DNA of 64,000 bases from Lachnospiraceae bacterium AB2028 (GCA_000621425.1 KK211275.1:62001-126000), one strand, 5' to 3'; shown: positions 15,735 to 25,999, counted from the stretch's first letter. Notes: generated by a model not told the origin, from the letters alone. A program made the numbers and translations.

Positions 15735-17939
15735 ATGTCAGGACGTTCAGGGAACAAGAGAAGAAAAAAGAATAATGCAGGAAACAGCAGTGATTATTTG
15801 AAAAACCTGCTGATGTCATCAAGGATGCGCCGTGATGAGGCGGCCGCTTATAAAAGGAAAACAGACAGAAAAATGATAGCATTAACAGCAGTCAGCATGC
15901 TGTTTTTTGTTATTTTGGTGGTAAAGGTCGCCATGATCATGCAGGAAAAAGGCGACGAATATACCAGACAGGTTTTATCCCAGCAGCAGTATACTTCAAC
16001 GGATATCCCTTTTAAAAGGGGGGCAATAAAAGATCGGAACGGCCTGATATTGGCCCAGTCAGAAAAGGTTTATAAAGTTATATTCAACGCAAAACAGGCA
16101 CTTGAAGGTGAGGAAAAAAAGAAAAATCTTGATACCACACTGGATGCTATACACGACTGCTTTGGTGTCTCAGAGTCGGATCTGAAAGATTTTATGGAAG
16201 ATAATCCTACAGATCAGTATAAAGTTATAGTTCGAGAAGTTTCCTATACGGAAAAGACCAATTTCGAAGAATATATAAAGAATGAAAATAAAAATGCCCG
16301 TGCATCGGCTTCAATGAACGGTGTGAAGGTCAATTCTGCAGATCTTATCAATGAGGCAGTCATCAGCTTTGAACCATACTACAAGAGAAATTATCCTAAT
16401 GGCAGTTTGGCATCTGATGTGTTAGGCTACGTCAGTGATTCGGTGGGGCGTTATGGTCTGGAAGGATATTATGAAACTACCCTTTGCGGCAATAACGGCA
16501 GGGAATACGGTTATCTCACAGACGAGAATGCTTTGGAGAGAACTGTTATACCGGCTGAAAACGGAGCTACCCTTGTGACTACACTGGATGCATATGTTCA
16601 GCAGGTGTGTGAAAAAGTTATAAAAGATTATAACGAGGAACATGCCAACGAGTTCCGTGAAAATGAAATGGGTTCCGAGAATACGGGAGTTATCATAATG
16701 GATGTTCATACAGGCGAGGTGCTTGCAATGGCAAGTTATCCTTATTATGATCCTAATGATCCCAAGGATCTTTCGATGTATTCCGAGGAAACTGTAAGCA
16801 TGATGAAAGCTCATGCGTCAGAAAAATATTCGGTTTCGGAAGATGATGCCATATCTGATGCTGTATCGGCAGAACTCTGGAAGAATTTCTGTATCCAGGA
16901 GTCCTATGAGCCGGGTTCGGTCTGCAAGACCTTTACTGTGGCTACAGGACTTGATATCGGTGCTATTCATGATGGGGATACATATGACTGCGGCGGATAT
17001 CTTAAATTCGGTGACGGAAACAGCGCAGTAACCATAAGGTGCCATAACCGATATGGTGATGGAACCTTAACGGTAAAGCAGGCACTTGAGAAATCCTGCA
17101 ATGTTTCACTTATGAAGATGGGGCAGCTTATAGGCAAGGAAAAATTCCTGGAGTACAACAGGAACTTCGGTTTCGGTCTCAAGACCAATATAGACCTGGA
17201 AGGTGAGATGGTTACAAGTTCGCTGGTTTTCAATGAAAGAACCATGGGTGTAACGGAATTAATGACATCTACCTTCGGTCAGGGGTATAATGTTACAATG
17301 ATAGAGACAGTGACTGCGTTTGCAAGTTTGGTTAACGGTGGCTATCTTTATCAGCCTCATATGGTAAGGAGCGTACTTAATGATGACGGAAGTACCTTAA
17401 AGAATATTGAACCTGTAGTGGTGCGTCAGGTAGTTTCAAAGGAAGTATCGGATCTGATGATTGATTACTGCACCGGTGTTGTTGATGAGGGTACGGGTAC
17501 AGCGGCTCAGCCTGCAGGTTACCGCATCGGCGGAAAGACCGGTACTGCTGAACACTCTGGTAAGGGAAAGGTCGACTATACGGTTTCGTTTATGGGCTTT
17601 GCACCGGCTGCAGATCCGCAGATAGCGATATATGTTGTTATCGACAGGCCGAATACTTATTCTCAGGAACATGGTACCCACTATGCGTGCCTTATCTGCA
17701 GGGATATACTTAACCAGGTGCTGCCTTATTTGAACATACCGCGCACTGAACTTGTGACTCAGGAAATGATAGATGAGCAGAATCTTCCGGATACTGCGAC
17801 TCTCTACCATACCGTATCGGATAATGAGGCAGATGCGGACAGTACATCTGAAAATGAAGCTGAAGAAGAATACTATGATGAGGATTCGTATATTGAGATA
17901 GAACCGCTTGACGAGGATGTCACGCTGGAAGGCGAATGA
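15735..17939 (+). CDS. class B penicillin-binding protein, septal transpeptidase (FtsI/PBP2B/SpoVD type)
   Basis: This is a membrane-anchored D,D-transpeptidase that crosslinks septal peptidoglycan. A basic N-terminus of about 45 residues precedes one helix (about 49-70), the dimerisation domain with RGAIKDRNGLILAQS, and the transpeptidase domain. The active-site motifs are S395-V-C-K398, S454-C-N456 and K601-T-G603-T. It has no C-terminal PASTA repeats, unlike many Firmicute PBP2B/SpoVD proteins. Instead it ends in a long Glu/Asp-rich tail (from about 685). The position after ftsL fits the division enzyme. Vegetative versus sporulation use cannot be told from sequence alone. Confidence 0.92.
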   Translation: MSGRSGNKRRKKNNAGNSSDYLKNLLMSSRMRRDEAAAYKRKTDRKMIALTAVSMLFFVILVVKVAMIMQEKGDEYTRQVLSQQQYTSTDIPFKRGAIKDRNGLILAQSEKVYKVIFNAKQALEGEEKKKNLDTTLDAIHDCFGVSESDLKDFMEDNPTDQYKVIVREVSYTEKTNFEEYIKNENKNARASASMNGVKVNSADLINEAVISFEPYYKRNYPNGSLASDVLGYVSDSVGRYGLEGYYETTLCGNNGREYGYLTDENALERTVIPAENGATLVTTLDAYVQQVCEKVIKDYNEEHANEFRENEMGSENTGVIIMDVHTGEVLAMASYPYYDPNDPKDLSMYSEETVSMMKAHASEKYSVSEDDAISDAVSAELWKNFCIQESYEPGSVCKTFTVATGLDIGAIHDGDTYDCGGYLKFGDGNSAVTIRCHNRYGDGTLTVKQALEKSCNVSLMKMGQLIGKEKFLEYNRNFGFGLKTNIDLEGEMVTSSLVFNERTMGVTELMTSTFGQGYNVTMIETVTAFASLVNGGYLYQPHMVRSVLNDDGSTLKNIEPVVVRQVVSKEVSDLMIDYCTGVVDEGTGTAAQPAGYRIGGKTGTAEHSGKGKVDYTVSFMGFAPAADPQIAIYVVIDRPNTYSQEHGTHYACLICRDILNQVLPYLNIPRTELVTQEMIDEQNLPDTATLYHTVSDNEADADSTSENEAEEEYYDEDSYIEIEPLDEDVTLEGE

Positions 17940-18000
17940 AGACATAGAGCAACTGGAAAACCTGAGGGGGCTGAACAGTTACGATAAACGGAGGATTATC

Positions 18001-19464
18001 ATGGAATTAAAGGGGAAAAAGGTAATCGTAGTTGGAGCTGGTAAGAGCGGAATAGCGGCAGCAGCCATGCTTAAGGCTAATGGTGCTGATCCTGTGATAT
18101 TTGATGAAAACAGTTTCCTTGATGAGGAAAAAGTGCATGGCAAGCTCATATCTGCTATGACGAGATATGCGCTTTTAAACATCAAGCCGGGGCCTGATGC
18201 AAAATATGCCACCAGCAGGGATATAGCAAAGAAGAGTACTGCATATGCCATGAAGGCTGCAGGGGAAATTGCTATCAAAAAAGACAATCTGTCAGATATG
18301 GATTTAGAAGGTGCGGAAATGGTGGTAATGAGTCCGGGAGTACCTTTAGATACGCCCTTGGTTGACCGTTTCAGGAATAGGGGGATGTACATTTCCGGTG
18401 AGATAGAGCTGGCATACTCCTGCTCGAAGGGGCGGCTCATAGCCATAACCGGTACAAACGGCAAGACCACTACAACTGCCCTTACAGGCCAGATAGTAAA
18501 GGACTATTACGGCGGAGCTAAGATAGTAGGTAATATTGGTAATCCATACACTGATGCGGCGGTTTTTACCAGGGATAAGGATGTGACTGTGGCTGAGATC
18601 TCGAGTTTTCAGTTGGAGACTATCCATGAGTTCCATCCACAGGTTTCTGCAATTCTCAACATTACGCCCGACCACCTGAACAGGCACCATACCATGGAAA
18701 ATTATGTTGCATGCAAGGAACTTATTGCGAAGAACCAGACAGGAGAGGATTTCTGTGTACTGAATTACAGTGATCCTTATACTAAGGATTTTGGCAGCCG
18801 GTGTTCGGCAAGGGTTCTGTGGTTCTCTTCCGAGTGTGAAGTGGAGGAGGGGTGTTTTCTGCAGGATGGAGACATAATAAGAGTAAGCGGCGGACAGAAG
18901 AACAGACTCATGAATGTAAATGAGATGAAACTGTTAGGCAAGCACAATGCCGAGAATGTAATGGCTGCGATACTTATGTCAGAGGCTGCAGGGATTCCTA
19001 TGGACAGCATCATAGAGACCATAAAGAACTTCAAGGCTGTAGAGCATCGTATAGAGTATGTGCGTAGCTTTAAGGATGTGGTTTATTACAATGACTCAAA
19101 GGGAACAAATCCTGATGCTGCCATAAAGGCTATACAGGCTATGAACAGACGAACTGTCCTTATAGGTGGCGGCTATGATAAGCAGAATACCTATGATGAG
19201 TGGATAGAGGCTTTTGATGGAAAGGTTTCCAAGCTTATACTTCTGGGACAAACAAAGACTAAGATTGCCGAATGTGCAGCAAAGCACGGCTTTAATGACT
19301 ATATACTTGTTAACTCACTGGAGGAAGCGGTAAAGAAGGCTGCTGAGGTGGCTAATCCCGGTGAGGCGGTTCTTTTATCTCCTGCTTGTGCAAGCTGGGG
19401 GATGTTTAAGGATTATGAAGAACGTGGACGTATATTCAAGTCATTGGTAAATGATCTGAAATAA
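18001..19464 (+). CDS. murD: UDP-N-acetylmuramoylalanine--D-glutamate ligase MurD
   Basis: MurD adds D-glutamate to UDP-MurNAc-L-Ala in cytoplasmic peptidoglycan precursor synthesis, using ATP. The start is ATG 18001 with GGAGG at 17990-17994; the frame is open further upstream inside the previous gene but without a ribosome site. The ATP loop is G151-T-N-G-K-T-T (GTNGKTTTTALTG); ITPDHLNRH and FKAVEHRIE also match. The 487-residue product is about 35 longer than common MurD proteins. The extra length lies in the N-terminal domain (about residues 45-95), a lysine-rich stretch before MVVMSPGVP. Normally mraY separates the transpeptidase gene from murD; it is missing here. Confidence 0.95.
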   Translation: MELKGKKVIVVGAGKSGIAAAAMLKANGADPVIFDENSFLDEEKVHGKLISAMTRYALLNIKPGPDAKYATSRDIAKKSTAYAMKAAGEIAIKKDNLSDMDLEGAEMVVMSPGVPLDTPLVDRFRNRGMYISGEIELAYSCSKGRLIAITGTNGKTTTTALTGQIVKDYYGGAKIVGNIGNPYTDAAVFTRDKDVTVAEISSFQLETIHEFHPQVSAILNITPDHLNRHHTMENYVACKELIAKNQTGEDFCVLNYSDPYTKDFGSRCSARVLWFSSECEVEEGCFLQDGDIIRVSGGQKNRLMNVNEMKLLGKHNAENVMAAILMSEAAGIPMDSIIETIKNFKAVEHRIEYVRSFKDVVYYNDSKGTNPDAAIKAIQAMNRRTVLIGGGYDKQNTYDEWIEAFDGKVSKLILLGQTKTKIAECAAKHGFNDYILVNSLEEAVKKAAEVANPGEAVLLSPACASWGMFKDYEERGRIFKSLVNDLK

Positions 19465-19481
19465 ATTATAGATAGTGAATA

Positions 19482-20696
19482 ATGGGAAGAACAGCGACAG
19501 CAATCAGTAAAACAAAAAAGATGCCGACAAATCCGGAAAACGGCAGCAAGGGGAAAAAACGCAGAGGTTATTCCTTAGTGTTACCTCTTGCTCTTGTGAT
19601 GACGGGACTGTTGATATGGGGGCTGTTCATGATTTTTTCGTCCAGTGCATATAGCGGCGGTGTGGGAGATTCGGAGGATATCTATGAATTTCTGAAAAGA
19701 CAGATCCTTGCTGAAATAGTGGGAGCTGGTGTTATACTGTTGATTTGCAGTAGGCTGGGAGGATTTGCCATAGCTTTGGCAAGGAAAAAGCTGCCAAGGT
19801 TCATTATCGTTGCGGCTGCGGCATGTTCCGTAATAATGTTGTTATTCTTCGGTATCACCAGAAACGGTGCTACCAGGTGGTTCCAGATTGCTGGACTTTC
19901 CGTACAACCGGCAGAAATCGTAAAGATTGCGGTGATCATTTTTCTGGCAGCCCTTGTAGCGGATTATCCGAAAATATGTGATAGTTTTGCAGGTTACGTG
20001 GTTTTCATGGTTGTTCCTGTGATTCTTGCAGGACTGGTTTATGTAATAACAGATAATCTTTCCAGTGCTATCATAATAATGGGTATTGCTGCAGCTCTTG
20101 GGTTTGTAGCATCAAGCGATATTAAATTTCATCTGGTGGCAGTAGCTTTTGGGGCGGCCGGAGTATGGGCCGTGATAAGACATGCGGAGAATATGACATA
20201 CACTGATGATATGAGTTACCGCTGGAAGAGGGTGCTTGTGTGGCTCCATCCGGAGGAGCATCTTAGGGAAGGCGGCTACCAGCCACTGCAGGCGTTGTAT
20301 GCTATTGGCTCCGGTGGACTTACGGGAAAGGGAATAGGACGCAGCATACAGAAACTTGGTACTATCCCGGAGGTTCACAATGATATGATTTTTTCTGTTA
20401 TATGTGAGGAGACGGGGTTGGTGGGTGCAGCGCTTCTGCTCATGGCTTTTGCGGCACTCATAGTCATTATGGGGGCTATAGCCTGGAGAATAGATAATGT
20501 TTACGGTAAGATGCTGGTGATTGGGGTAATGGCACATATAGCCATACAGGTTATACTAAATGTAATGGTCGTTACTGCGATAATGCCTAATACCGGAGTG
20601 AGCCTGCCATTTATAAGCTACGGTGGATCATCAGTGCTTTTCCTCATGATGGAGATGGGAATGGTGTTCAGGGTAGCAAGGGATAATAATGCATAA
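19482..20696 (+). CDS. ftsW: SEDS-family peptidoglycan glycosyltransferase FtsW
   Basis: FtsW polymerises lipid II at the septum together with the class B PBP. The 404-residue protein has a basic N-terminal tail of about 30 residues and roughly ten membrane helices. Family features include the RNGATRW loop, QPAEIVKIAVI, the long extracytoplasmic loop containing GGYQPLQALYAIGSGG, and the C-terminal signature PFISYGGSS. It lies between murD and divIB, where murG is usually found as well, but murG is absent. The ribosome site is weak. Confidence 0.95.
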   Translation: MGRTATAISKTKKMPTNPENGSKGKKRRGYSLVLPLALVMTGLLIWGLFMIFSSSAYSGGVGDSEDIYEFLKRQILAEIVGAGVILLICSRLGGFAIALARKKLPRFIIVAAAACSVIMLLFFGITRNGATRWFQIAGLSVQPAEIVKIAVIIFLAALVADYPKICDSFAGYVVFMVVPVILAGLVYVITDNLSSAIIIMGIAAALGFVASSDIKFHLVAVAFGAAGVWAVIRHAENMTYTDDMSYRWKRVLVWLHPEEHLREGGYQPLQALYAIGSGGLTGKGIGRSIQKLGTIPEVHNDMIFSVICEETGLVGAALLLMAFAALIVIMGAIAWRIDNVYGKMLVIGVMAHIAIQVILNVMVVTAIMPNTGVSLPFISYGGSSVLFLMMEMGMVFRVARDNNA

Positions 20697-20722
20697 CTGC
20701 GGAATCGCTTGATTTACGGAAG

Positions 20723-21469
20723 ATGGATTTAGACGAAAAGATTGCTGTAAAAAAACGCATAGTGTTTGTGCTGCTCATACTGTTTCTGCTGCTGGCGGCA
20801 GCTTTATATGCGGCAAATAGGTATAAAGTCAGTGATGTGACAGTAGAAGGTAATGTACATTATACCGCTGCTGATATTCGCAATATGGTGGAACGAGGAT
20901 GGTTCGGCGACAACACACTGATGCTGTCATTAAAGTATCGTGATAAGAGTCTTACGGATGTTCCTTTTATTGAAACTGTTGACGTGAATGTTGTAAGCGT
21001 CAATGCAATAAAGATTACCGTCCATGAAAAGCAGATTGCCGGATATGTGAATTACATGGACAGCTACATGTATTTTGACAAAGATGGAATAGTGGTGGAG
21101 TCATCGGATATCCCTACTGATGGATTGCCGTTGGTGACCGGACTGGAGTTTGACAGCTTTAATATGTATGCGCCGCTTCCTGTGTCTAACGAAAGTGTTT
21201 TTCAGACTATACTTGATCTTACTCATGCACTGGAAGTAAATGGTATGAATACCGATGAGATTAATTTTGATTCTTCCTATCATATAACCGTTTCTGTGGG
21301 CAGAATAAAGTTGAGTCTGGGATCAGGGGATCAGTTGGCAGAGAAGATACAGATGGCATCAAAGCTGCTAAAAAAGAGGGAATTGGCCGGAAAGACCGGC
21401 GTCCTTCACCTTGAGAATTACAAGAATGGTAACGAAAAGTATTATTTTAAGGTTACGGAAACAGATTGA
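20723..21469 (+). CDS. divIB: cell-division protein DivIB/FtsQ
   Basis: This bitopic divisome protein binds FtsL and DivIC outside the membrane. The 248-residue product has a short cytoplasmic N-terminus (MDLDEKIAVKKR), one helix (about 13-31) and then a POTRA domain that starts YKVSDVTVEGNVHYTAADI, typical of FtsQ/DivIB. The beta domain follows. Placement between ftsW and ftsZ matches the dcw order. The ribosome site is poor, which suggests low expression or coupling to ftsW. Confidence 0.9.
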   Translation: MDLDEKIAVKKRIVFVLLILFLLLAAALYAANRYKVSDVTVEGNVHYTAADIRNMVERGWFGDNTLMLSLKYRDKSLTDVPFIETVDVNVVSVNAIKITVHEKQIAGYVNYMDSYMYFDKDGIVVESSDIPTDGLPLVTGLEFDSFNMYAPLPVSNESVFQTILDLTHALEVNGMNTDEINFDSSYHITVSVGRIKLSLGSGDQLAEKIQMASKLLKKRELAGKTGVLHLENYKNGNEKYYFKVTETD

Positions 21470-21520
21470 CCGATTTAGTCAAAGTATGCTCAAATAGGGT
21501 GATTTTATGCCTTATATCGG

Positions 21521-21549
21521 TTGCGCAAAGTACTAAAAAAAGTTAATAT
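21521..21549 (+). promoter_or_regulatory. Possible separate promoter for ftsZ
   Basis: TTGCGC (21521-21526) and TAATAT (21544-21549) are 17 bp apart in the 135-bp gap before ftsZ. Extra ftsZ promoters are common, but this one is only a moderate match. A near-palindrome, GTTAATATTTAAC, overlaps the -10 box and could be an operator. Confidence 0.45.
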
Positions 21550-21604
21550 TTAACTTGTTCGGGTGTTCGGACTAAAGAATTCACGTGAAGCGGAGGGAAA
21601 TATA

Positions 21605-22978
21605 GTGGGAAACATTATCGAAATTTCTGATCCTGATACAGACAGGCTGGCAAAAATAATTGTTGTCGGTGTTGGCGGTGCAGGTAATAATGCGGTTAAC
21701 CGTATGATCGAAGACGGAGTCCGCGATGTGGATTTCATAGGAGCAAATACAGATAAGCAGGCACTTGTGCTCTGTAAGGCTGATAAGCATATACAGCTCG
21801 GTGAGAAAGAAACCAGGGGCCTTGGTGCAGGAGCTAAGCCTGAGGTTGGAGAGGCTGCTGCAGAGGAGAGTGCTGAAGAGATAGAAGAGGCACTGAAGGG
21901 CGCTGACATGGTATTCGTTACTGCAGGTATGGGCGGCGGAACCGGAAGCGGTGCGGCACCTGTAGTTGCACGTATCGCAAAGCAGAATATTGGCGCACTT
22001 ACGGTTGCCGTTGTTACAAAGCCATTCCTTTTCGAGCAGAAGAAACGTATGCAGAATGCTTTGGCAGGTATAGATAAGCTCCGCGAGAACGTAGATACAA
22101 TGATCGTAATTCCTAACGAAAAGCTTCTGCAGATAGTTGCTGCAGATACCAGCATAAGGGATGCGTTCCATAAGGCTGACGAAGTTCTGACACAGTCAGT
22201 AAGAAGTATCACAGATCTTATTAATAAAGTTTCACTGGTAAATCTTGACTTTGCAGATGTTACCACAGTCATGAAGGATAAGGGCGTAGCTCACATTGGT
22301 ATCGGCGCAGGAAGTGGTGAGGATGGCATGATCAAGGCTGTTAAGGCTGCAGTTGAAAGCCCCTTGCTTGAAACCAGTTTGGAGCATGCAACTGATATCA
22401 TCCTTTGCATGTTCGGTAATGTATCACTGCTTAATGCACGTGATGCGTCAGAGTATATTGAGAGTATTACCGGAAATGACTGCAACTTCATCTGGGGTGT
22501 TAATGATGATGATGCGGATCTTGAAAATGGAAACTGCTTTGCAATCCTTATTGCAACTGGTATAGATGAGCCTAATGATACACATAGTACAGTACTTAGG
22601 AGTTCAGATACATATCGTTCCAATAGGGGGGCATTCCGCAGTAGCGGTATAAGGCCTGCTACAGCACCTGTCGGACAGGACAGGGATCCTGGGGTACAGA
22701 GACCTGTACAGAATCAGGGCGCGGTTCGTCCTGTACAGCCTTCAGCACCTGCTGATGCTAATCCTGCACCTGCATATAACCGTGATGCAGTAAGAAGTGC
22801 TTTTGCACCTCAGGAAGGTGCACCTGCCGGTGATGTTGCAGCCGATCGACAGAACATCGGTACCACAAATATTCCGCGTGTGACCAACACTGTAAGACCT
22901 AAGCGTAGGTCAGAGCAGCCTGTGATACCTGATTTCTTAAAGAGTGGCGGTAGAAGAAGAGGCAATGACGAAGAATAG
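21605..22978 (+). CDS. ftsZ: cell-division GTPase FtsZ
   Basis: FtsZ is the tubulin-like GTPase that forms the Z-ring. The tubulin signature is G110-G-G-T-G-S-G116. The N-terminal nucleotide-binding loop [15 protein letters not shown] is present. A long Pro/Ala/Gln-rich linker (about 325-435) leads to the C-terminal peptide VIPDFLK that binds FtsA or SepF. I place the start at GTG 21605, because GGAGGG at 21592-21597 is ideally spaced. A GTG at 21563 would add 14 residues without a good site. The 457-residue length is long because of the linker. It is the last gene of the dcw block. Confidence 0.97.
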   Translation: MGNIIEISDPDTDRLAKIIVVGVGGAGNNAVNRMIEDGVRDVDFIGANTDKQALVLCKADKHIQLGEKETRGLGAGAKPEVGEAAAEESAEEIEEALKGADMVFVTAGMGGGTGSGAAPVVARIAKQNIGALTVAVVTKPFLFEQKKRMQNALAGIDKLRENVDTMIVIPNEKLLQIVAADTSIRDAFHKADEVLTQSVRSITDLINKVSLVNLDFADVTTVMKDKGVAHIGIGAGSGEDGMIKAVKAAVESPLLETSLEHATDIILCMFGNVSLLNARDASEYIESITGNDCNFIWGVNDDDADLENGNCFAILIATGIDEPNDTHSTVLRSSDTYRSNRGAFRSSGIRPATAPVGQDRDPGVQRPVQNQGAVRPVQPSAPADANPAPAYNRDAVRSAFAPQEGAPAGDVAADRQNIGTTNIPRVTNTVRPKRRSEQPVIPDFLKSGGRRRGNDEE

Positions 22979-23006
22979 GTTACAGAATAGATATTAGAGG
23001 AAAAAC

Positions 23007-23038
23007 TAAAGGGGGTTCCTGAGCGGGTGCCCCCTTTA
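23007..23038 (+). terminator. Inverted repeat after ftsZ, probable terminator
   Basis: TAAAGGGGG (23007-23015) and CCCCCTTTA (23030-23038) form a 9-bp stem with a 14-nt loop. There is no T-run beyond the stem, so termination efficiency is uncertain. It could instead protect the 3' end of the ftsZ message. Confidence 0.55.
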
Positions 23039-23106
23039 AATGTGCGCGATACAGCAGTCAAGCGGCTGCCATACTGATATAAACCGTTAAGTGGTTGGAG
23101 GAAAAA

Positions 23107-24708
23107 ATGGCAACATTAAAGGATGAAATAAACAGAAGACGGACTTTTGCGATAATATCGCACCCGGATGCAGGTAAGACTACACTTACGGAGAAACTGC
23201 TCTTGTACGGAGGTGCTATAAACCTTGCAGGATCTGTAAAGGGAAAGGCGACTGCAAGACATGCGGTGTCAGACTGGATGGAGATAGAGAAGGAAAGAGG
23301 TATTTCCGTTACCAGTTCCGTTTTGCAGTTCGAGTATGACGGATACTGCATAAACATTCTTGATACGCCTGGACACCAGGATTTCTCGGAGGATACTTAC
23401 AGAACGCTCATGGCGGCAGATTCTGCAGTTATGGTCATTGATGCGTCAAAGGGCGTGGAGCCCCAGACCAGGAAACTTTTCAAGGTCTGCGGAATGCGCG
23501 GTATACCTATTTTTACATTTATCAACAAGCTGGACCGTGATGCCAGAGAGACCCTTGATCTTTTGGACGAGATAGAAAAGGAACTGGGGATAGAGACGGT
23601 ACCAATGAACTGGCCCATCGGTTCAGGTAAAAATTTCAAGGGTATATACGAAAGGGAAGAACGGGATATAGTAACCTATTCCGATACCCAGAAGGGAACC
23701 AAGGAAGGCGAAGAAAGGCATATCCCCTGGGATGGAAATGATGACAGTGTAAAGAATGAAATCGGTGAGGCCGCCTATGATAAACTTAATGAAGATATAG
23801 AGCTTATCGATATGGCCGGTGCTGCCTTCGAACTTGAGAAAGTAAGGGAAGGAAAGCTGACTCCGGTATTCTTTGGATCCGCACTGACTAATTTCGGTGT
23901 TGAGATATTTTTGAAACACTTCCTGGCTATGACGACTACTCCGCTCCCGAGAAAGAGCAACGGAGAACTCATCGATCCGGTTGATAATGATTTTTCTGCC
24001 TTTGTATTTAAGATACAGGCTAATATGAATAAGGCACACCGTGACCGAATAGCGTTTATGCGTATATGTTCCGGAAAATTTGAGGCGGACAGGGAAGTAA
24101 AGCATGTGCAGGGCGGACGTACTATGCGCCTGCTTCAGCCCCAGCAGTTGATGGCTGATGAGAGAAAGATACTTGATGAAGCTTATGGCGGTGACATAAT
24201 AGGCGTATTTGATCCGGGAATTTTTTCCATAGGAGATACGGTATGCGCGCCTTCCATGGATGTGAAATATGAGGGGATCCCTACCTTTGCACCGGAGCAT
24301 TTTGCAAGAGTGAGACAGGTGGATACCATGAAGAGAAAGCAGTTTGTAAAGGGTATTACCCAGATAGCCCAGGAAGGTGCTATACAGATATTCCAGGAGT
24401 TGCAGAGCGGCATGGAGGAGATAATCGTTGGCGTTGTTGGTGTGTTGCAGTTTGAAGTCCTTAAATACAGGCTTGAGAATGAGTACAACGTGGAAATCCG
24501 CATGGATCAGCTTCCTTACGAGTATATCAGATGGATTGAGAATAAGGATGAAGTTGATGTGGCAAAGCTTACGGGTACCTCGGATATGAAAAAGATTCAG
24601 GATCTTAAAGGCAATCCGCTGCTTATCTTTATCAATGAGTGGAGCATTGGTATGACACTTGACAGGAACGAAGGACTTAAGCTTACGGAATTCGGCAAAG
24701 ACTGGTAA
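23107..24708 (+). CDS. prfC: peptide chain release factor 3
   Basis: RF3 is a translational GTPase that recycles RF1 and RF2 after termination. The 533-residue protein has the G1 loop SHPDAGKTT near residue 19, G3 DTPGHQDFSEDTYR, G4 NKLDRD and the RF3-type insert. The start is ATG 23107, 5 bases after GGAGG (23097-23101). The gene stands alone between ftsZ and a transglutaminase-like gene, with no functional link to either visible. Confidence 0.96.
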   Translation: MATLKDEINRRRTFAIISHPDAGKTTLTEKLLLYGGAINLAGSVKGKATARHAVSDWMEIEKERGISVTSSVLQFEYDGYCINILDTPGHQDFSEDTYRTLMAADSAVMVIDASKGVEPQTRKLFKVCGMRGIPIFTFINKLDRDARETLDLLDEIEKELGIETVPMNWPIGSGKNFKGIYEREERDIVTYSDTQKGTKEGEERHIPWDGNDDSVKNEIGEAAYDKLNEDIELIDMAGAAFELEKVREGKLTPVFFGSALTNFGVEIFLKHFLAMTTTPLPRKSNGELIDPVDNDFSAFVFKIQANMNKAHRDRIAFMRICSGKFEADREVKHVQGGRTMRLLQPQQLMADERKILDEAYGGDIIGVFDPGIFSIGDTVCAPSMDVKYEGIPTFAPEHFARVRQVDTMKRKQFVKGITQIAQEGAIQIFQELQSGMEEIIVGVVGVLQFEVLKYRLENEYNVEIRMDQLPYEYIRWIENKDEVDVAKLTGTSDMKKIQDLKGNPLLIFINEWSIGMTLDRNEGLKLTEFGKDW

Positions 24709-24729
24709 TTCAAAACAGCTTTTGCCGGC

Positions 24730-25980
24730 ATGGATAATATGCATAGAGCGGGGAATGATAACAACTTCATAAGGTTAATGTCCGTGCTGGTTGCGGGCGT
24801 GCTGTTCTTTGCCATTGTTTATGGCTGTGGACGTATGAATGCTGCAAAGAGCCTGTCAGAGGCGGGGAAGGGTGTATCATCGTCCGGAGACTACAAGGCA
24901 CCGGAAATAGAGGAAACAACCGGTGAATATACGGATATGGAGGCACTGAAGGATGCCCGTATAGCCTTGGGAATAACTCCCGACACCATAAGCCAGAAGT
25001 GCAAGGACCAGGTCGGAAAATATTATTACGACCATATGGATGCGAGGTACCACGAACTATATGCTGAGATTCTTATGATCTTAGAAAAGCATGCTTCCGA
25101 GGTCCTGATAGATGCATCAAATACTGAGGAGATAAAATATACTTTTCTCTGCGTATTCGGTGACCATCCGGAGATATACTGGATTGAGGGGTATTCCTAT
25201 GGCCATTACAGCGGATTCCTTAAGGAAGTGTTTGTTTTTTCCGGCAAATACACATATACGGAAACTGAATGCGAATTAATGCAGCCTAAGATAGATGCAT
25301 ATGTGGAAAATGCTACCAGAGGGCTTTCTACTTATTCTTCCCAGTATGAAAAAGTAAAGCATGTATATGATTACGTAGTAAAAAATACGGAATATGACAA
25401 GAATGCAAGGGATAACCAGAATATACTTTCCGTTTTTGTGTATGGAAGATCCGTATGCCAGGGATATGCCAAGGCAATACAGTATCTTCTGAACTCAAAA
25501 AAAATACAGTGCTGTATGGTTACCGGTCGAACCTTTGACGGCACGGGACATGCATGGAATCTTGTCAGCATAGACGGAGAGTATTATTATCTGGATGCCA
25601 CCTGGGGGGAAGGCTCTGACATAAGAGACGTAAATTATGATTTTCTCAATGTTTCTGACGCGGAGATGGCGTCAACGCATTTTCCTGATAATCCGGTAGA
25701 AATGCCGGAGTGCACTGCAACTGATGCGAATTACTACGTAAGGGAGGGCTTGTATTATTCTGCATATAATGAGCAGAAACTAAAGACGGTATTCAAGCAG
25801 GCTAAAAATAGCGGTGATGGTTATGTCGCCATAAAGCTCGACGATAGGGCGACTTTTGACAATTTTTATGAAAGGCTGGTAAACCAGAGCGGAGTATTTG
25901 ACCTTCTTCCGGAGGGCGTGGGATCTGTCCAGTATACGTCCAACGAAAGCCAGAACATACTGATCTTTATTTTTCAATAA
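24730..25980 (+). CDS. membrane-anchored transglutaminase-like (cysteine protease fold) protein
   Basis: This 416-residue protein is probably exported and anchored. One helix (about 15-33) follows a short N-terminus, and the rest lies outside the membrane. The transglutaminase-core triad is visible: C243 in GRSVCQGYAK, H274 in GTGHAWN and D289 in YLDATWG. Bacterial proteins of this group are often cell-wall-associated peptidases or crosslinkers, but their substrates are mostly unknown. The hydrophobic segment ends in YGCG, so a lipoprotein is conceivable, although the lipobox is poor. It is 21 bases after prfC, with no clear promoter of its own. Confidence 0.85.
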   Translation: MDNMHRAGNDNNFIRLMSVLVAGVLFFAIVYGCGRMNAAKSLSEAGKGVSSSGDYKAPEIEETTGEYTDMEALKDARIALGITPDTISQKCKDQVGKYYYDHMDARYHELYAEILMILEKHASEVLIDASNTEEIKYTFLCVFGDHPEIYWIEGYSYGHYSGFLKEVFVFSGKYTYTETECELMQPKIDAYVENATRGLSTYSSQYEKVKHVYDYVVKNTEYDKNARDNQNILSVFVYGRSVCQGYAKAIQYLLNSKKIQCCMVTGRTFDGTGHAWNLVSIDGEYYYLDATWGEGSDIRDVNYDFLNVSDAEMASTHFPDNPVEMPECTATDANYYVREGLYYSAYNEQKLKTVFKQAKNSGDGYVAIKLDDRATFDNFYERLVNQSGVFDLLPEGVGSVQYTSNESQNILIFIFQ

Positions 25981-25999
25981 ATCATGTATTAGAAGATTC

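Noticed and set aside
21550-22272. 240-codon minus-strand frame opposite ftsZ
   Set aside because: The translation is low-complexity Ser/Ala/Thr/Pro typical of an antisense shadow, and ftsZ is certain.
23623-24744. 373-codon minus-strand frame opposite prfC
   Set aside because: It is the antisense shadow of a conserved, well-supported gene and resembles no protein family.
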